This document shows, in pieces, positions 62,513 through 64,000 of a DNA stretch of 64,000 nt. The position numbers and the translations under genes were made by a program. The stretch is from NCBI RefSeq assembly GCF_000244895.1, contig NZ_CM001441.1:4864198-4928197 (forward strand), in the 5' to 3' direction. Source of the stretch: Desulfosporosinus youngiae DSM 17734 (GTDB lineage: Bacteria; Bacillota; Desulfitobacteriia; Desulfitobacteriales; Desulfitobacteriaceae). How positions within the stretch are numbered: the stretch's first letter is position 1; each line of letters begins with the position of its first letter. A model generated the notes under the pieces. It did no database searches, had not been told where the DNA came from, and worked only from the letters and a program-made list of their open reading frames with translations.

Positions 62513-62540
62513 TCAAATTCGGAATCGATTCCGAATTTGA
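62513..62540. repeat. 28-bp perfect palindrome, copy 3
   Basis: Identical to 14166-14193 and 62052-62079. Its left flank (CCATGG) mirrors the right flank of copy 1, so this copy is inverted relative to it. The stretch 62541-62762 shows nothing further. Confidence 0.95.
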
Positions 62541-62762
62541 GCAGAAACCAGACAACGATCCTCCCCTTAAGATAATGCTCAAACTAATCTAATGCTTTTT
62601 CCCAGATGGATATCAATTGACAGCTAAGCCAATTCGACTTTATGTAAAATACTTCAATAACTCATTATCTAAGGTAAAACCACCTGGCCCGTTTGTTATT
62701 GAAAACCAATCGCCGTGTTTTCGCATTTACAGAACACTTCTTAAATAACGCTTGTCCTCTAA

Positions 62763-62990
62763 TTATTTACTGTCAAATGTCATATTCTCGTATATTGTTA
62801 TACCAAGTATCTTAATTTCGATTCCCGTGTCGTATCCATCAGCTTCTCCGAGCGCATGATAATTTGTTATGCTGTATAAGACTGCCCGAAATTTAACAGT
62901 TCCACCGTCTTTATAGCTCAGTGGAATTGGAATCATCAAAATCAGAGCAATAATAATAATGGCGATTCTGATTACCTTTTTCTTCATCAT
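62763..62990 (-). CDS. Small exported or membrane-anchored protein, conserved type
   Basis: The 75 residues have one N-terminal hydrophobic segment (IRIAIIIIALILMIPIPLSY, about 6-25) and a short beta-rich outside part (YKDGGTVKFRAVLYSITNYH, IKILGITIYENMTF). Similar small proteins (LLIPIP, then YKDGGT) are familiar from other Clostridia, but the function is unknown. A GGGGGAGG ribosome binding site lies directly ahead; the second ATG may be the one used. Confidence 0.7.
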   Translation of the reverse strand: MMKKKVIRIAIIIIALILMIPIPLSYKDGGTVKFRAVLYSITNYHALGEADGYDTGIEIKILGITIYENMTFDSK

Positions 62991-63152
62991 CCTCCCCCTT
63001 CACATAATATAATCATCTATGCTTCGCTTTTCTCTACTGTATTATATAACACATTTTTTAAGTACCCTAAGTGGCGTTCAAGCCATATCTATTAATTCAG
63101 AACAATTGTAGCGTCCCGCCCATCAATTCTTTAATTCTTCAATATCTTTCAC

Positions 63153-63665
63153 TTATAGTATACGGCTATAAAGAAGATGAGGCATGTCTTTGTTTTTATA
63201 ATGTTTAATAAACTGCTTCTTTATGGACATACCAAGTCTTTCAGCCACTTTTCTTGAAGCCTTATTCTCCGGACGAATTTGTGCCGTAATTTCATTTAGA
63301 TGTAAACTATTAAAAGCATAATCAACACAAGCAGAAGCAGCTTCAAAGGCATACCCATTTCCCCAATATGATTTTCTGTAAATATAACCAACTCCGACAT
63401 AGTTTTCATCATCTGCTTGTTCAGAAATTAACCCAGTGACGCCAACTAACTTATTAGACACTTTTTCTATCACTGCCCAGTAACTATAGCGGTCCCTATT
63501 ATACCTCATAATATTTTTGTCAATCCACTGCACTACTTCCTCATTAGAAAAGGCATGTTCCCAAGCATACATAACCTCAATGTCCTGCAAAATTGCGCAA
63601 ACAGAACTATAATCATCTGTCTTTATTTTCCGCATGTACAAACGGGGAGTTTGCAAAATAACCAT
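63153..63665 (-). CDS. GNAT acetyltransferase, RimJ/RimL type
   Basis: A predicted N-acetyltransferase of 170 residues. The opening LQTPRLYMRKIKTDDYSSVC, the acetyl-CoA region YRKSYWGNGYAFEAASACVD and the ending RPENKASRKVAERLGMSI are typical of the RimJ/RimL group, which acetylates protein N-termini or small molecules. The substrate is unknown. Single gene; the start has AGGAGAAATT ahead. Confidence 0.88.
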   Translation of the reverse strand: MVILQTPRLYMRKIKTDDYSSVCAILQDIEVMYAWEHAFSNEEVVQWIDKNIMRYNRDRYSYWAVIEKVSNKLVGVTGLISEQADDENYVGVGYIYRKSYWGNGYAFEAASACVDYAFNSLHLNEITAQIRPENKASRKVAERLGMSIKKQFIKHYKNKDMPHLLYSRIL

Positions 63666-63732
63666 GCTAAAATTTCTCCTATCAAATATTTAAGTTTTCT
63701 CAATTATAAACCAAAACTTGTAATTACTAAAC

Positions 63733-63771
63733 AACAGGGTATAGCACTAACACATAGCGCGATACCCTGTT
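63733..63771. terminator. Hairpin upstream of the acetyltransferase
   Basis: AACAGGGTAT/ATACCCTGTT 10-bp perfect stem, with TCATTTTG on the plus side and GTTTAGTAATT on the minus side. No gene in the window clearly ends here. Confidence 0.45.
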
Positions 63772-63824
63772 TCATTTTGAGTTAAAGTTAATCTAATTAC
63801 AAATCCTCCGAAAATTTACCCGTC

Positions 63825-63865
63825 TTGACACATTACTACACCTGTAATAAAATTCTTACAGGTGT
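63825..63865 (+). promoter_or_regulatory. Sigma-A promoter overlapped by an inverted repeat
   Basis: TTGACA (63825-63830), 17-nt spacer and TAAAAT (63848-63853). The -10 box lies between the arms ACACCTGTAA (63838-63847) and TTACAGGTGT (63856-63865). The repeat could be a repressor operator. Because TATATTTTTATTT follows, it could also act as an RNA terminator or attenuator. Confidence 0.65.
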
Positions 63866-63932
63866 TATATTTTTATTTAATCCTCTTCTAAAATCTAAAC
63901 CTATTTGACTGTTTGGAAAGGAGGAACAAGAA

Positions 63933-64000
63933 ATAAATGATAAAAATGATTTAAAACCAACCTCCCCTTCCGGAGATGAATTACTCACGATTTTGGAAGC
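63933..64000 (+). CDS. Start of an unidentified gene (cut by window edge)
   Basis: An AAAGGAGG ribosome binding site at 63917-63924 is followed 8 nt later by an open frame reading NDKNDLKPTSPSGDELLTIL to the window end. The codon at the expected start is ATA, not ATG, and no ATG, GTG or TTG lies in frame after the upstream stop. The nearest ATG (63937) opens only a five-codon frame. Too short to identify. Confidence 0.45.
   Translation, partial: MNDKNDLKPTSPSGDELLTILE

Overview
The window looks like a chromosomal segment of an anaerobic, motile, spore-forming Gram-positive bacterium, most likely a Desulfosporosinus/Desulfitobacterium-type Peptococcaceae. This is inferred from gene content: a flagellar locus with FliW/CsrA control, a GerMN-type germination lipoprotein, ferredoxin-rubrerythrin and rubredoxin proteins, a double-cubane reductase with its ATPase activator, and the dgt-dnaG-rpoD order. 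It cannot be confirmed without a database search.

1-20.6 kb, almost all on the minus strand, is a flagellar and chemotaxis locus. Read in the direction of transcription it runs flgM, flgN, flgK, flgL, a DUF6470 gene, fliW and csrA; then a large flagellin under a near-perfect sigma-D promoter; then a second flaG, fliD, fliS, a FliT-like gene and flaG; then cheA, cheW, cheB, flgC, fliE, fliF and fliG (cut by the window edge). The flagellin leader carries a textbook-like CsrA hairpin, so csrA-fliW probably controls flagellin translation as in Bacillus. A DUF1659/DUF2922 pair and a tandem Cys-repeat protein interrupt the block.

20.8-28.4 kb holds a broken vapC beside an intact AbrB-type antitoxin, an sCache chemoreceptor, motA-motB, an M28 peptidase with a shifted tail, a YaaR-like gene and cheR. 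28.4-46.3 kb is mostly housekeeping: an SMR-like transporter, the double-cubane reductase pair, a GGDEF protein, an SCP2 protein, RNase P RNA, a 51-codon gene, nif3-like and trmK, a TPP-enzyme-like gene with altered cofactor motifs, a toxin-antitoxin-like pair with a frameshifted PIN toxin, an IS1634-type element, three tRNA genes, rpoD and dnaG.

46.7-53.3 kb holds the GerMN lipoprotein, dgt, two non-heme-iron redox proteins and an ECF sigma/anti-sigma operon. 53.4-61.6 kb is a signalling block: a PocR-PAS-PAS-GGDEF-HD-GYP protein, a response regulator, a chemoreceptor and a dCache histidine kinase. It also contains a duplicated intergenic segment and the decayed second copy of a response regulator.

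61.6-64 kb is a repeat-rich graveyard: a toxin-44-like fragment, a truncated DUF1659 copy, and copies of a 28-bp palindrome also found at 14.2 kb. It is followed by a small exported protein, a GNAT acetyltransferase and the start of an unidentified gene.

The most notable observations are the scrambled relationship between 14.2-14.9 kb and 62.0-62.5 kb, the erased response regulator after the kinase, the ferredoxin-rubrerythrin fusion with an internal ribosome binding site, the TPP-fold protein with a missing metal ligand, and several single-base disruptions in homopolymer runs.
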